Source: Clostridia bacterium
Lineage (GTDB): Bacteria; Bacillota; Clostridia; Oscillospirales; Acutalibacteraceae
Reading direction: 5' to 3'
Assembly: GCA_017475765.1 (NCBI GenBank)
Contig: JAFVEY010000017.1
Span: forward strand, 1 to 64,000
Length of the DNA: 64,000 nucleotides
The notes beneath the pieces were generated by a model that saw nothing but the letters and a program-made list of their open reading frames with translations, was not told the origin of the DNA and ran no database searches. The position numbers and the translations under genes are program-made. Positions 52,664 through 60,125 of this stretch are shown here, piece after piece (the stretch's first letter is position 1; every line of letters starts with the position of its first letter).

Positions 52664-53217
52664 TGCAATCCCTCCCTGATCAATTTATTGCGAAGCTTTT
52701 CCCGTGTTCTCATAAGCATTGACTTCACTTTACTTTGTGTAAAACCAAACTGTTTTGCAATAGATTTAATGGAATCCATATACCAATAGCGGCAAAGAAA
52801 AATCTTCTGTTCTGTCTCCGGTAATTCCTTTACAAATGAATTGATGATATTATGAAGAACCTGCTGTTCTATCTTCTGTTCGACACTATGACCATCGGAT
52901 ATACATTCTTCAATCTCATTCAATACTTCGGCAATCTGTCCTCCCCCACGCTTTTGTGTATTTTTCTTTCTCCATTTATCAATGGAGATGCGGCGGGTTA
53001 TCTTGCCGAGAAATGTTGATAGTACAGATGGACGGTGCGGCGGCATACTGTTCCATGCGTCAAGATAGGTATCGTTCACGCTTTCTTTGGAATCTTCCTC
53101 GCTGGCAAGAATACTGTAAGCAATAGAATAACAATAATTTCCATACTTTGCCGCTGTCTCATTAACAGCAGTTTCATTTCTGTTCCAATACATCTCCACG
53201 ATCTGACTGTCCTCCAT
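52660..53217 (-). CDS. ECF-type sigma factor (sigma-70 family)
   Basis: 185 residues with only regions 2 and 4. Region 2 includes YCYSIAYSILASEEDSKESV and NDTYLDAWNSMP; region 4 reads ELPETEQKIFLCRYWYMDSI, then a helix-turn-helix (SIAKQFGFTQSKVKSMLMRT). It should direct RNA polymerase to a small set of promoters. The start at 53217 has AAAGGGGGTTTTGC upstream; a TTG six bases earlier is less likely. It is the first gene of an overlapping operon with a putative anti-sigma gene and a YfhO gene, so the response may concern the cell envelope. A possible self-recognised promoter is at 53254-53280. Confidence 0.88.
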   Translation of the reverse strand: MEDSQIVEMYWNRNETAVNETAAKYGNYCYSIAYSILASEEDSKESVNDTYLDAWNSMPPHRPSVLSTFLGKITRRISIDKWRKKNTQKRGGGQIAEVLNEIEECISDGHSVEQKIEQQVLHNIINSFVKELPETEQKIFLCRYWYMDSIKSIAKQFGFTQSKVKSMLMRTREKLRNKLIREGLQ

Positions 53218-53253
53218 ATGCAAAACCCCCTTTCACATTGCCTTCTATATATC

Positions 53254-53280
53254 TACTCGACATTTTTTTAATTTGGTTGC
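53254..53280 (-). promoter_or_regulatory. Possible ECF-type promoter of the sigma operon
   Basis: On the minus strand GCAACC (53275-53280), 13 AT-rich bases, then GTCGAGTA (53254-53261). This resembles the AAC-containing -35 and CGxx-containing -10 of ECF promoters, and no good sigma-A promoter is seen near. Weak evidence by sequence likeness only. Confidence 0.35.
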
Positions 53281-53577
53281 AAATATTTTTAAATTTTACA
53301 TAATTTCAATTTAATAAGTTATATAAAGCTAACTCCTTACTATTATAAACCTATATGAAGTAGGTATCAATTACAAATCATTGACCGACGAGTCACCAGA
53401 CCCTATTTCGCACTCAAGTTTATTGTAAACCATCATTTATTGCTGCGCCATAAAGTTCCAGAGAAATTTTATACTAACTATTGATAGCAGGGTCTTGAAT
53501 CAGTTAACAAAAATTACGTTATACAATAATATAAAAGACAAAATTCATTTCACTACCCGAAACATAAAGGCAGAATG

Positions 53578-53606
53578 TTGACATTATGAAAAGATTTCAG
53601 TAAAAT
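53578..53606 (+). promoter_or_regulatory. Strong sigma-A promoter of the LRR protein gene
   Basis: TTGACA (53578-53583), 17 bases, TAAAAT (53601-53606); leader about 37 bases. Confidence 0.8.
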
Positions 53607-53649
53607 ATATCCATAATAAAATTTTTAAAAAGCAGCAGGGAGAAAAATT

Positions 53650-55194
53650 ATGTTTTGTATCAATTGTAACTTACCACTAAAAGACGGCGCTGCACTTTGT
53701 CCGAGATGCGGAAAGCCTGTTGAAAAAATTGACACCTCTGACTATGATTATACATTAACAAACGAAGGTATTATCATTACCGAATACAAAGGTTATGACA
53801 GCAGTGCGGTCATTCCTCAAAAAATAGACGGTTATAATGTTACTGCTATCGGAGACGGTGCATTCAGCTATTGTACAAGCCTTACAAGCATTACCATTCC
53901 TGATACTGTTATTACAATTGGAGAAAGAGCGTTCTGTGGCTGTACAAGTCTTACAGATATTACCGTTCCCGACAGCGTAACTGAAATCGGAAAAGATGCG
54001 TTTCTGAATTGTGGTTCATATACTGACATCAATGACGATTTTATTGTATTGGGACAAACACTTTATGATTATCGTGGAGACGGCGGAGAGGCAGTCATTC
54101 CGGACGGCATTACCGCCATCAGCGCTTCCGCATTCAGTCTTTGTGAAAGCCTTACAAGTGTTGTCATTCCTGATAGTGTCACATCTATCGGCGCTCACGC
54201 ATTTTACTTTTGTGATAATCTTACAAGTATTACCATTCCAAACAGCGTTACTGCAATCAGAGAAGGCGCATTCTTTTATTGCACAAATCTTGTAAATATT
54301 ACCATTCCTGACAGTCTGACCACTATTGAAAAGGAAGTGTTCTGCCATTGTGAAAGCCTTACAAGCATTGCTATTCCTGATAGTGTGACTATAATCGAAG
54401 AAGGTTCGTTCAGCGGTTGTAAAAGCCTTACAAATATTGTTATTCCCGATAGTGTGACCGCTATCGGAAATCATGCATTCATCAATTGTAAAAATCTTAC
54501 AGACATTACGATTCCTGATTGTGTGGCTGCGATTGGAGAAAAGGCGTTCAGCGGTTGTCATGGGCTTGCCAACAAAAATGACGGTTTTGTTATTATCAGG
54601 CAAACACTTTATGATTATGATGAGTCTAATCAAAATAATGGTGGAAATATAGTAATTCCTGATGGCGTTACTGCAATTAGTCGGGCATTTTTCAATTGCG
54701 AAAGCCTTAAAAGCATTACCATTCCCGATAGTGTGACTACTATCGGAAATAGTGCATTTATGTACTGTACAAACCTGATAAATGTTACCATTCCTGATAG
54801 TGTCACTACTATCGAACAAAATGCCTTCGAGTATTGTACAAGCCTTACAAGCATCACTATTCCCGACAGCGTTATTTCTATCGGGCAGCATGCGTTCCAT
54901 GGTTGTTCCAACCTTACAAGCATTGCCATTCCTGACAGCGTTATTTCTATCGGACAAAATGCCTTCGAGTGTTGTACAAACCTTACAAGCATTACCATTC
55001 CGAATAGTGTTACTGAAATTGGAAAATTGGCATTTTATGATTGCTGTCTCCTTGAATCAGTAACCATTCAAAGCCAATCGACCCACATAGGTGATGGCGC
55101 ATTTAAAGGTTGCTGCTCTTTGGAAAAATTCATTGCTCCTCCGGGATATGTTACAGAAAAATTCAAAAACAGAGTAAATCTTGAATGGATATGA
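53650..55194 (+). CDS. cytosolic zinc-ribbon protein with BspA-type leucine-rich repeats
   Basis: 514 residues. The N-terminus carries a zinc ribbon (C3, C6, C17, C20: CINC and CPRC). It is followed by about 15 LRR_5 (BspA/TpLRR) repeats of 23 residues with the pattern SLTSITIPDSVTxIGxxAFxxC. Two of the repeats are broken by related insertions (residues about 116-150 and 300-335, each with DGFVI or DDFIV, then QTLYDY). No signal peptide or anchor is visible, so it should be cytoplasmic, unlike most BspA proteins, which are exported. The repeats are near identical at DNA level, so slippage or recombination may change copy number. The ATG at 53650 has CAGGGAGAA upstream. Confidence 0.88.
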   Translation: MFCINCNLPLKDGAALCPRCGKPVEKIDTSDYDYTLTNEGIIITEYKGYDSSAVIPQKIDGYNVTAIGDGAFSYCTSLTSITIPDTVITIGERAFCGCTSLTDITVPDSVTEIGKDAFLNCGSYTDINDDFIVLGQTLYDYRGDGGEAVIPDGITAISASAFSLCESLTSVVIPDSVTSIGAHAFYFCDNLTSITIPNSVTAIREGAFFYCTNLVNITIPDSLTTIEKEVFCHCESLTSIAIPDSVTIIEEGSFSGCKSLTNIVIPDSVTAIGNHAFINCKNLTDITIPDCVAAIGEKAFSGCHGLANKNDGFVIIRQTLYDYDESNQNNGGNIVIPDGVTAISRAFFNCESLKSITIPDSVTTIGNSAFMYCTNLINVTIPDSVTTIEQNAFEYCTSLTSITIPDSVISIGQHAFHGCSNLTSIAIPDSVISIGQNAFECCTNLTSITIPNSVTEIGKLAFYDCCLLESVTIQSQSTHIGDGAFKGCCSLEKFIAPPGYVTEKFKNRVNLEWI

Positions 55195-55247
55195 TGTTAA
55201 GGAAACGCTGAATCAATACAGCGTATCTGTTGGGCAGTCTCCAAAAA

Positions 55248-55289
55248 ATACCGTCATTGACGATTTTCAAAAACAGTCAATAACGGTAT
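55248..55289 (-). terminator. Terminator of the MerR gene
   Basis: ATACCGTTATTGAC and GTCAATGACGGTAT (minus strand) form a 14 bp stem with one U-G wobble, followed by TTTTTTGG. On the plus strand the wobble would be an A-C mismatch, so it mainly serves the minus strand. Confidence 0.75.
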
Positions 55290-55313
55290 CGGTCAGAATA
55301 TACTTTCTTAATA

Positions 55314-56129
55314 TTATTTTGCTATAACAGGGCAGCAGACCTCTGTAACAAATTCTTCGGGATTCTGCGTATCGTGGGGGCTGACATGATAAATATCAAT
55401 CATTGGTCCGCAGAATTCATAGCCGTTCTGGCTTACCCACGCAGCAAGCTGCGCATAGACCTCTCCAAACTGTGAATATGCACCCTTAAAATTGATACTT
55501 ACCACCTGCATTTCGGGTTCGGTTTTGAAGCGGACATTTTCAGTATCGGTGTAGTTTCCATCAACTGTAATCTGCACCTCAACATCTACATTGTTTTCCT
55601 TGTACTCCTTATCATGAAGAATGGCACAGTGTCTCGGCGGCTCGGCAAGCTTCATATTCATACCGCCTGTTTCTTTGAACAGTATATGCCAAAGGGTACC
55701 TTCATGGTCATAAGCAGGAATAACTTTACGTACACTTGCAACTCGTCTTTCGGGCATCATTTTTAAATTCACTTCGTACTTCATCGTATCGTCCTTTCTC
55801 AGTCGTTCCATCGCTGTCATGATTAAGGAAAGCCTTTCGGCTATTTTATGATACTCTGCGGCAAGCTCTGCTTTTTGTTCAAGAAAGAATTGACTCATTT
55901 TTTCCTTGTCATCATAAACGGGTAATATCTCTCCTATCATTGAAAGGGAAAATCCCATATTTTTCAGGGTATTGATACGCCCCATAACAAGAAGCTGCTG
56001 TTCTTCATAGTAGCGATAACCTGTAAACTCATCCGTTTTGACAGGTTTGAGCAAACCTATTTTATCATAATGCCGCAACATACGCACACTTACCATTGAC
56101 AGCTTTGAAAAATCACCTATTTTCAGCAT
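55314..56129 (-). CDS. MerR family regulator with GyrI-like effector domain
   Basis: 271 residues. The MerR winged helix is at the start (LKIGDFSKLSMVSVRMLRHY, then YDKIGLLKPVKTDEFTGYRY, residues 1-45), followed by a helical linker (about 70-112) and a GyrI/BmrR-like effector-binding domain (about 120-270). Family members bind a small hydrophobic ligand or drug and twist promoters whose -35 and -10 boxes are 19-20 bases apart. The only such promoter in reach is its own (56168-56198). The start at 56129 has CGGAGGGACTG upstream. No transporter is adjacent, so the target genes are unknown. Confidence 0.9.
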   Translation of the reverse strand: MLKIGDFSKLSMVSVRMLRHYDKIGLLKPVKTDEFTGYRYYEEQQLLVMGRINTLKNMGFSLSMIGEILPVYDDKEKMSQFFLEQKAELAAEYHKIAERLSLIMTAMERLRKDDTMKYEVNLKMMPERRVASVRKVIPAYDHEGTLWHILFKETGGMNMKLAEPPRHCAILHDKEYKENNVDVEVQITVDGNYTDTENVRFKTEPEMQVVSINFKGAYSQFGEVYAQLAAWVSQNGYEFCGPMIDIYHVSPHDTQNPEEFVTEVCCPVIAK

Positions 56130-56167
56130 ACAGTCCCTCCGAGGGTTTATTTTTTGAGCTCGATTTA

Positions 56168-56198
56168 ATTATACAGTCTGACACAATGGCAGAGTCAA
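56168..56198 (-). promoter_or_regulatory. MerR-type promoter with 19-base spacer and operator
   Basis: On the minus strand TTGACT (56193-56198), 19 bases, TATAAT (56168-56173). Centred in the spacer is a near-palindrome, ACTCTGCCA-TTG-TGTCAGACT (56175-56195; 7 of 9 arm positions pair). A 19-base spacer with a palindrome inside it is the classical site for activation by MerR proteins, so the gene is likely self-regulated. Confidence 0.75.
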
Positions 56199-56320
56199 TA
56201 CCCTAAAACAAATTTTTATAAAATATTGTCAATTTCAAATCAACCCACATTTTTGCAGCTTGCTTTCTATCAGTTGAATTTTCATATCTTCAAAAACCCT
56301 GATGGATTTTTGTTTAACTC

Positions 56321-56349
56321 TTGTAAAAATAATGGATTTATGTTATAAT
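56321..56349 (+). promoter_or_regulatory. Promoter of nfnAB
   Basis: TTGTAA (56321-56326), 17 bases, TATAAT (56344-56349) with an upstream TGT. The leader is about 85 bases. Confidence 0.65.
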
Positions 56350-56441
56350 GAGTTTGTTTGTATTGATGATTGTGAACATAACAATTTCCGATATGAACCA
56401 TCAAAATGACTAACTTTGATTAAATGAAAGGATTGTAACGG

Positions 56442-57284
56442 ATGTACAAGATAGTCAGAAAAAAAGAACTTAATCCAACCGTGACTCTCATGGAAATTGA
56501 AGCTCCGCTGATTGCTAAAAAAGCTGAGCCCGGCCAGTTTATTATTTTCAGGGCAAAAGAGGACAGCGAGCGTGTGCCCCTGACGATTGCCGATTTTGAC
56601 AGAGAAAAGGGTACTGTAACCATTATTTTTCAGATTGTCGGCGGAGCTACTATTGAGCTCAATACATTAAACGAGGGCGACAGCCTTCATGATTTCGTCG
56701 GTCCTCTCGGACAGCCGAGCGAAACAGACGGACTGAAAAAAGTTGCTGTTGTCGGCGGCGGTGTGGGCTGCGCCATAGCATATCCTATCGCTAAAAAGCT
56801 GCATAACCTCGGCTGTGAGGTACACAGCATCGTTGGCTTTAGAAACAAAGATCTTGTCATTCTTGAGGACGAGTTCAAAGCTGTCAGTTCACAGCTCCGT
56901 ATCATGACAGATGACGGCAGCTACGGCACAAAGGGTCTTGTTACCAATGCGCTGGAAGAGCTGATCAAGGAAGGCAACCAGTATGATGAGGTTATCGCTA
57001 TCGGTCCTGTGATCATGATGAAGTTTGTAGCACAGCTGACAAAGAAATACGATATCAAAACGATCGTCAGCATGAACCCGATTATGATAGACGGCACAGG
57101 AATGTGCGGCGGCTGCAGACTGACTGTCGGCGGAGAAACCAAATTCGCCTGTGTTGACGGCCCCGATTTTGACGGTCATCTTGTTGATTTTGATGAAGCT
57201 ATGCACAGAGGCACCATGTACAAAGAGTTTGAGACACACGCTCGTGAGGCTTCATGCAATCTGCTGAACAAGGAGGTTAAGTGA
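56442..57284 (+). CDS. nfnA: NfnA-type subunit: FAD/[2Fe-2S] ferredoxin-NADP reductase subunit
   Basis: 280 residues. An N-terminal FAD domain (VPLTIADFDREKGTVTIIFQ) is followed by an NAD(P) domain (VAVVGGGVGCAIAYPIAKKL) and the [2Fe-2S] segment near residues 220-240 (IDGTGMCGGCRLTVGG, then KFACVDGPDFDGH), where an Asp and three Cys hold the cluster in NfnA. Size and motifs match the small subunit of the bifurcating NADH-dependent reduced ferredoxin:NADP+ oxidoreductase. Automatic pipelines often name it sulfide dehydrogenase alpha subunit or a dihydroorotate-dehydrogenase-like reductase. Its partner nfnB begins 1 base after its stop. The ATG at 56442 has GAAAGGATTG upstream. Confidence 0.88.
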   Translation: MYKIVRKKELNPTVTLMEIEAPLIAKKAEPGQFIIFRAKEDSERVPLTIADFDREKGTVTIIFQIVGGATIELNTLNEGDSLHDFVGPLGQPSETDGLKKVAVVGGGVGCAIAYPIAKKLHNLGCEVHSIVGFRNKDLVILEDEFKAVSSQLRIMTDDGSYGTKGLVTNALEELIKEGNQYDEVIAIGPVIMMKFVAQLTKKYDIKTIVSMNPIMIDGTGMCGGCRLTVGGETKFACVDGPDFDGHLVDFDEAMHRGTMYKEFETHAREASCNLLNKEVK

Positions 57285-57285
57285 A

Positions 57286-58689
57286 ATGGCTGTAAAAAGA
57301 AATATGGATCCGAAAAAATGTCCTATGCCTGTTCAGGATCCCGAAGTAAGAAGAAATAATTTTGACGAGGTTGCTCTCGGCTATACTTATGAAATGGCTG
57401 TCACAGAGGCTGCACGCTGCCTTAACTGTAAAAACAAACCGTGCAGAAGTGCCTGCCCTGTTCAGATTGACATTCCTGCCTTTATCGAAAGAGTCGCAAA
57501 CGAGGATATCGAAGGCGCTTATCAGATCATCTCCCAGTCAAGCTCACTTCCCGCAGTCTGTGGACGTGTCTGCCCGCAGGAGAACCAATGCGAGGGCAAA
57601 TGTGTCAGAGGTATCAAGGGCGAGCCTGTCGGCATCGGCAGACTGGAAAGATTCGTTGCGGACTATCATCGTGAGCACAGCACAGAAAAACCTGCCGTTC
57701 CCGAACCGAACGGTCACAAGGTAGCCGTTATCGGCGCAGGTCCGAGCGGTCTGACGGCTGCCGGCGATCTTGCAAAGCTCGGCTACAAGGTCACAATATA
57801 CGAAGCACTTCATCTTGCCGGCGGCGTTCTTGTTTACGGTATTCCCGAATTCAGACTTCCGAAGATCATTGTTCAGAAGGAAATCGACAACCTGAAAGCG
57901 ATCGGCGTTGATGTTGAAACCAATATGGTAATCGGCAAGGTACTCACCATAGATGAGCTTTTCGAGATGGGAAATGAAGCTGTCTACATTGGAAGCGGCG
58001 CCGGTCTCCCCCGCTTTATGAATATTCCGGGTGAAAGCCTGAAGGGTGTGTATTCCGCTAACGAATACCTTACCCGTATCAATCTGATGAAGGCTTATAA
58101 AGAGGGCAGCAAAACACCTATCAAGCACAGCAAGAAAGTTGCTGTTGTCGGCGGCGGCAATGTTGCGATGGACGCTGCACGCTCAGCTAAGAGAATGGGT
58201 GCCGAGGAGGTATATATCGTATACCGCCGTGGCATGGAAGAGCTTCCTGCCCGTAAAGAAGAAGTGGAACACGCTGAGGAGGAAGGCATTATCTTCAAAA
58301 CACTTACCAACCCTGTTGAGGTCATTGGCAATGAAGCCGGCGAAGTCAGCGGAATCAAATGCGTTGAGATGGAGCTGGGAGAGCCTGACGCAAGCGGCAG
58401 ACGCAGACCTATCGTTAAAGAGGGCAGCGAATTTGTTCTTGAGGTTGACACAATGATCATGTCAATCGGTACAAGCCCGAATCCGCTCATCAGAAGCACA
58501 ACTCCGGGTCTTGACACAAACAAGCACGGCTGTATCATCACAGACGGAGATGACGGTCTTACCACCCGTGAGGGCGTTTATGCCGGCGGCGATGCTGTCA
58601 CAGGTGCGGCTACGGTTATCCTTGCAATGGGAGCTGGCAAGGCTGCTGCAAAAGCAATTGACAAATACATTCAGGAGAAAAATGCCTGA
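57286..58689 (+). CDS. nfnB: NfnB-type subunit (glutamate synthase small-subunit-like flavoprotein)
   Basis: 467 residues, matching NfnB in length. The N-terminal domain holds eight Cys for two [4Fe-4S] clusters (CLNCKNKPCRSACP and CGRVCPQENQCEGKC). Then come an FAD motif (VAVIGAGPSGLTAAGDLAKL), the NADP motif (VAVVGGGNVAMDAARSAKRM) and the C-terminal FAD motif GVYAGGDAVTGAATVI. Together with NfnA it can couple NADPH oxidation to reduction of ferredoxin and NAD+, or the reverse. Without the NfnA neighbour it would be labelled GltD-like glutamate synthase; no large GltB subunit is present here. AAGGAGGTTAAG precedes the ATG, within the end of nfnA. Confidence 0.9.
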   Translation: MAVKRNMDPKKCPMPVQDPEVRRNNFDEVALGYTYEMAVTEAARCLNCKNKPCRSACPVQIDIPAFIERVANEDIEGAYQIISQSSSLPAVCGRVCPQENQCEGKCVRGIKGEPVGIGRLERFVADYHREHSTEKPAVPEPNGHKVAVIGAGPSGLTAAGDLAKLGYKVTIYEALHLAGGVLVYGIPEFRLPKIIVQKEIDNLKAIGVDVETNMVIGKVLTIDELFEMGNEAVYIGSGAGLPRFMNIPGESLKGVYSANEYLTRINLMKAYKEGSKTPIKHSKKVAVVGGGNVAMDAARSAKRMGAEEVYIVYRRGMEELPARKEEVEHAEEEGIIFKTLTNPVEVIGNEAGEVSGIKCVEMELGEPDASGRRRPIVKEGSEFVLEVDTMIMSIGTSPNPLIRSTTPGLDTNKHGCIITDGDDGLTTREGVYAGGDAVTGAATVILAMGAGKAAAKAIDKYIQEKNA

Positions 58690-58710
58690 TAATCGGTTAT
58701 GATAAAAATC

Positions 58711-58747
58711 AAAGGGATCAGCTGAATCCGGTTCAGCTGATCCCTTT
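58711..58747 (+). terminator. Strong terminator after nfnAB
   Basis: AAAGGGATCAGCTGAA (58711-58726) and TTCAGCTGATCCCTTT (58732-58747), a 16 bp perfect stem with a five-base loop. It can also stop the convergent gene at 58760. Confidence 0.9.
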
Positions 58748-58759
58748 CTTTATGTTCTT

Positions 58760-59347
58760 TTATTTCAATTTAACTTTTGCGCCTTGCAGCACAAGCCATC
58801 TTCTGATCTCTTCAGCCTCTTCTTTGCTGACAGAGTATTTTACAGTCAAAGGAAGATTTTTCAGCTTTTCATTTGCTTCATTAATGCTGATATTCATTAT
58901 CTGGCTTACTGCTTTGACCACCTTAATTTTTGAGAAGCCGATTGAAGTGACAAGAACCGAAAACTTATTCTTTTTGATGGGAGCAAATCTAATGTCCATA
59001 AAGTCATCATACTCATCATAGTATTCTAATGCCCTGAATATCAGGTTATTATCCGCAAATTCATTCTGATAAAGTGCAGATCCGATAACATCCTCCAGAA
59101 GCTGACGGGTGTAGGCAAACTCCAGACCGTTTTCAAGCACAAAATCAGGAAAAACTTCCTCATCATCTTCCGTAACGCTCGCATAATCCTCTATGTAGCA
59201 GACAGAGTCAAGAGTTAATTTTTCATCTGCTGAATATATACACCAGCCATCGGGATGATGCAAATAGTATTCGCTGTCGTTCAGCATTTTTCTTCTGATA
59301 TCATCTATGATTCTGCGGAATGTATAGGGTCTGCGGAATTCCAGCAT
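58760..59347 (-). CDS. unknown protein with a C-terminal L7/L12-like domain
   Basis: 195 residues. The first 124 or so are not recognised: soluble, acidic and aromatic (RRPYTFRRIIDDIRRKMLND, then ASVTEDDEEVFPDFVLENGL). The last 71 residues align without gaps to the C-terminal domain of the nearby RplL; by hand I count about 26 identities, including the KIKV core and VSKEEAEEI against VSKDDAEAI. Of the known factor-contact positions, the equivalents of E. coli Lys65 and Lys70 are kept but Arg73 and Lys84 are replaced by Ser and Asn. It lacks the L12 dimer-forming head. It could bind a translation factor or simply be a domain relative. It follows rpmB with a hairpin between; GAAGGTGATT precedes the ATG. 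Confidence 0.8.
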   Translation of the reverse strand: MLEFRRPYTFRRIIDDIRRKMLNDSEYYLHHPDGWCIYSADEKLTLDSVCYIEDYASVTEDDEEVFPDFVLENGLEFAYTRQLLEDVIGSALYQNEFADNNLIFRALEYYDEYDDFMDIRFAPIKKNKFSVLVTSIGFSKIKVVKAVSQIMNISINEANEKLKNLPLTVKYSVSKEEAEEIRRWLVLQGAKVKLK

Positions 59348-59363
59348 CGAAAATCACCTTCTA

Positions 59364-59401
59364 TAAAAATACGGCAGCATCGGTTTTTCCGCTGCTGCCG
59401 T
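59364..59401 (-). terminator. Hairpin terminator after rpmB
   Basis: ACGGCAGCA and TGCTGCCGT form a 9 bp perfect stem followed on the minus strand by ATTTTTAT. It stands between rpmB and the L12-like gene and overlaps the leader of the latter, so that gene may depend on read-through. Confidence 0.75.
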
Positions 59402-59460
59402 TAAGTATCGAAACAAGTCAAAGCTCAACGAGCTTGCAACTTCCATTTCTTTACCAAATA

Positions 59461-59649
59461 TTAGACTGCTCTTGTAACCTTGCCTGAACGCAGACAACGG
59501 GTGCATACATTAACTCTCTTGGGTGTGCCGTTTACGATAGCCTTAACCTTAACGACATTCGGCTTCCAAGTTCTGTTAGAGCGTCTATGTGAGTGAGAAA
59601 CCTTTATACCGAAGGTTACTCCCTTATTGCAAATTTCACACTTTGCCAT
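59461..59649 (-). CDS. rpmB: 50S ribosomal protein L28
   Basis: 62 residues, full length: MAKCEICNKGVTFGIKVSHS, HRRSNRTWKPNVVKVKA and the second Cys pair VCTRCLRSGKV. The two CxxC pairs make it the zinc-binding form. The ribosome binding site AAGGAGGTG is 6 bases before the ATG. Its place after rplL is unusual; rpoB commonly follows there. Confidence 0.96.
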   Translation of the reverse strand: MAKCEICNKGVTFGIKVSHSHRRSNRTWKPNVVKVKAIVNGTPKRVNVCTRCLRSGKVTRAV

Positions 59650-59714
59650 GACTGCACCTCCTTAGGGTGATGAAGGATAGCCTTCAAATTTAATGGTAGA
59701 CAAGTAATGTTAAA

Positions 59715-60089
59715 TTACTTAACCTCTACCTCTGCGCCAACCTCAGCAAGCTTAGCCTTGATAGCTTCAGCATCATCCTTGCTGACAGCTTCCTTAAGTG
59801 TCTTCGGAGCCTCGTCTACGAGAGCCTTAGCGTCCTTCAGACCAAGACCTGTGATCTCACGAACAACCTTGATAACCTTGATCTTCTCAGCACCTGCGCT
59901 CTTGAGAATAACGTCAAACTCTGTCTTCTCGGCAGCAGCAGCAGCGCCCTCAACCGGAGCAGCAACAGCAACTGCAGCAGCTGCTGATACGCCGAACTCG
60001 TCCTCTACTGCGTGTACAAGCTCTGAAAGCTCAAGAACTGTAAGACCCTTTAATTCTTCAACAATATTTGTAACCTTTTCTGATGCCAT
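59715..60089 (-). CDS. rplL: 50S ribosomal protein L7/L12
   Basis: 124 residues. The N-terminal dimer domain (about 1-35) with [18 protein letters not shown] is followed by an Ala-rich hinge (about 36-52) and the factor-binding C-terminal domain (about 54-124) with [17 protein letters not shown]. Dimers bind L10 and form the flexible stalk that recruits EF-Tu, EF-G and other factors. It lies 36 bases after rplJ and is expressed under the L10 leader. Confidence 0.97.
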   Translation of the reverse strand: MASEKVTNIVEELKGLTVLELSELVHAVEDEFGVSAAAAVAVAAPVEGAAAAAEKTEFDVILKSAGAEKIKVIKVVREITGLGLKDAKALVDEAPKTLKEAVSKDDAEAIKAKLAEVGAEVEVK

Positions 60090-60125
60090 GGTAATTTACC
60101 TCCAATAAAAATTAGTAAGCATGAA

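Larger units (their letters stand above)
53218..53649. other. AT-rich divergent intergenic region
   Basis: About 430 bases with no open frame of note. It holds a possible ECF promoter for the sigma operon (53254-53280) and a clear sigma-A promoter for the repeat protein (53578-53606). A 7 bp inverted repeat, AGACCCT (53398-53404) and AGGGTCT (53489-53495), is too widely spaced to interpret. Confidence 0.6.

Noticed and set aside
54016..54957. Open frame of 313 codons opposite the LRR gene, itself repetitive
   Set aside because: The repeats only mirror the LRR DNA repeats; no start signal and no recognisable domain.
53830..55130. Regular repeats considered as a CRISPR array
   Set aside because: Units are in frame, code for LRR_5 motifs, and there are no unique spacers or cas genes.
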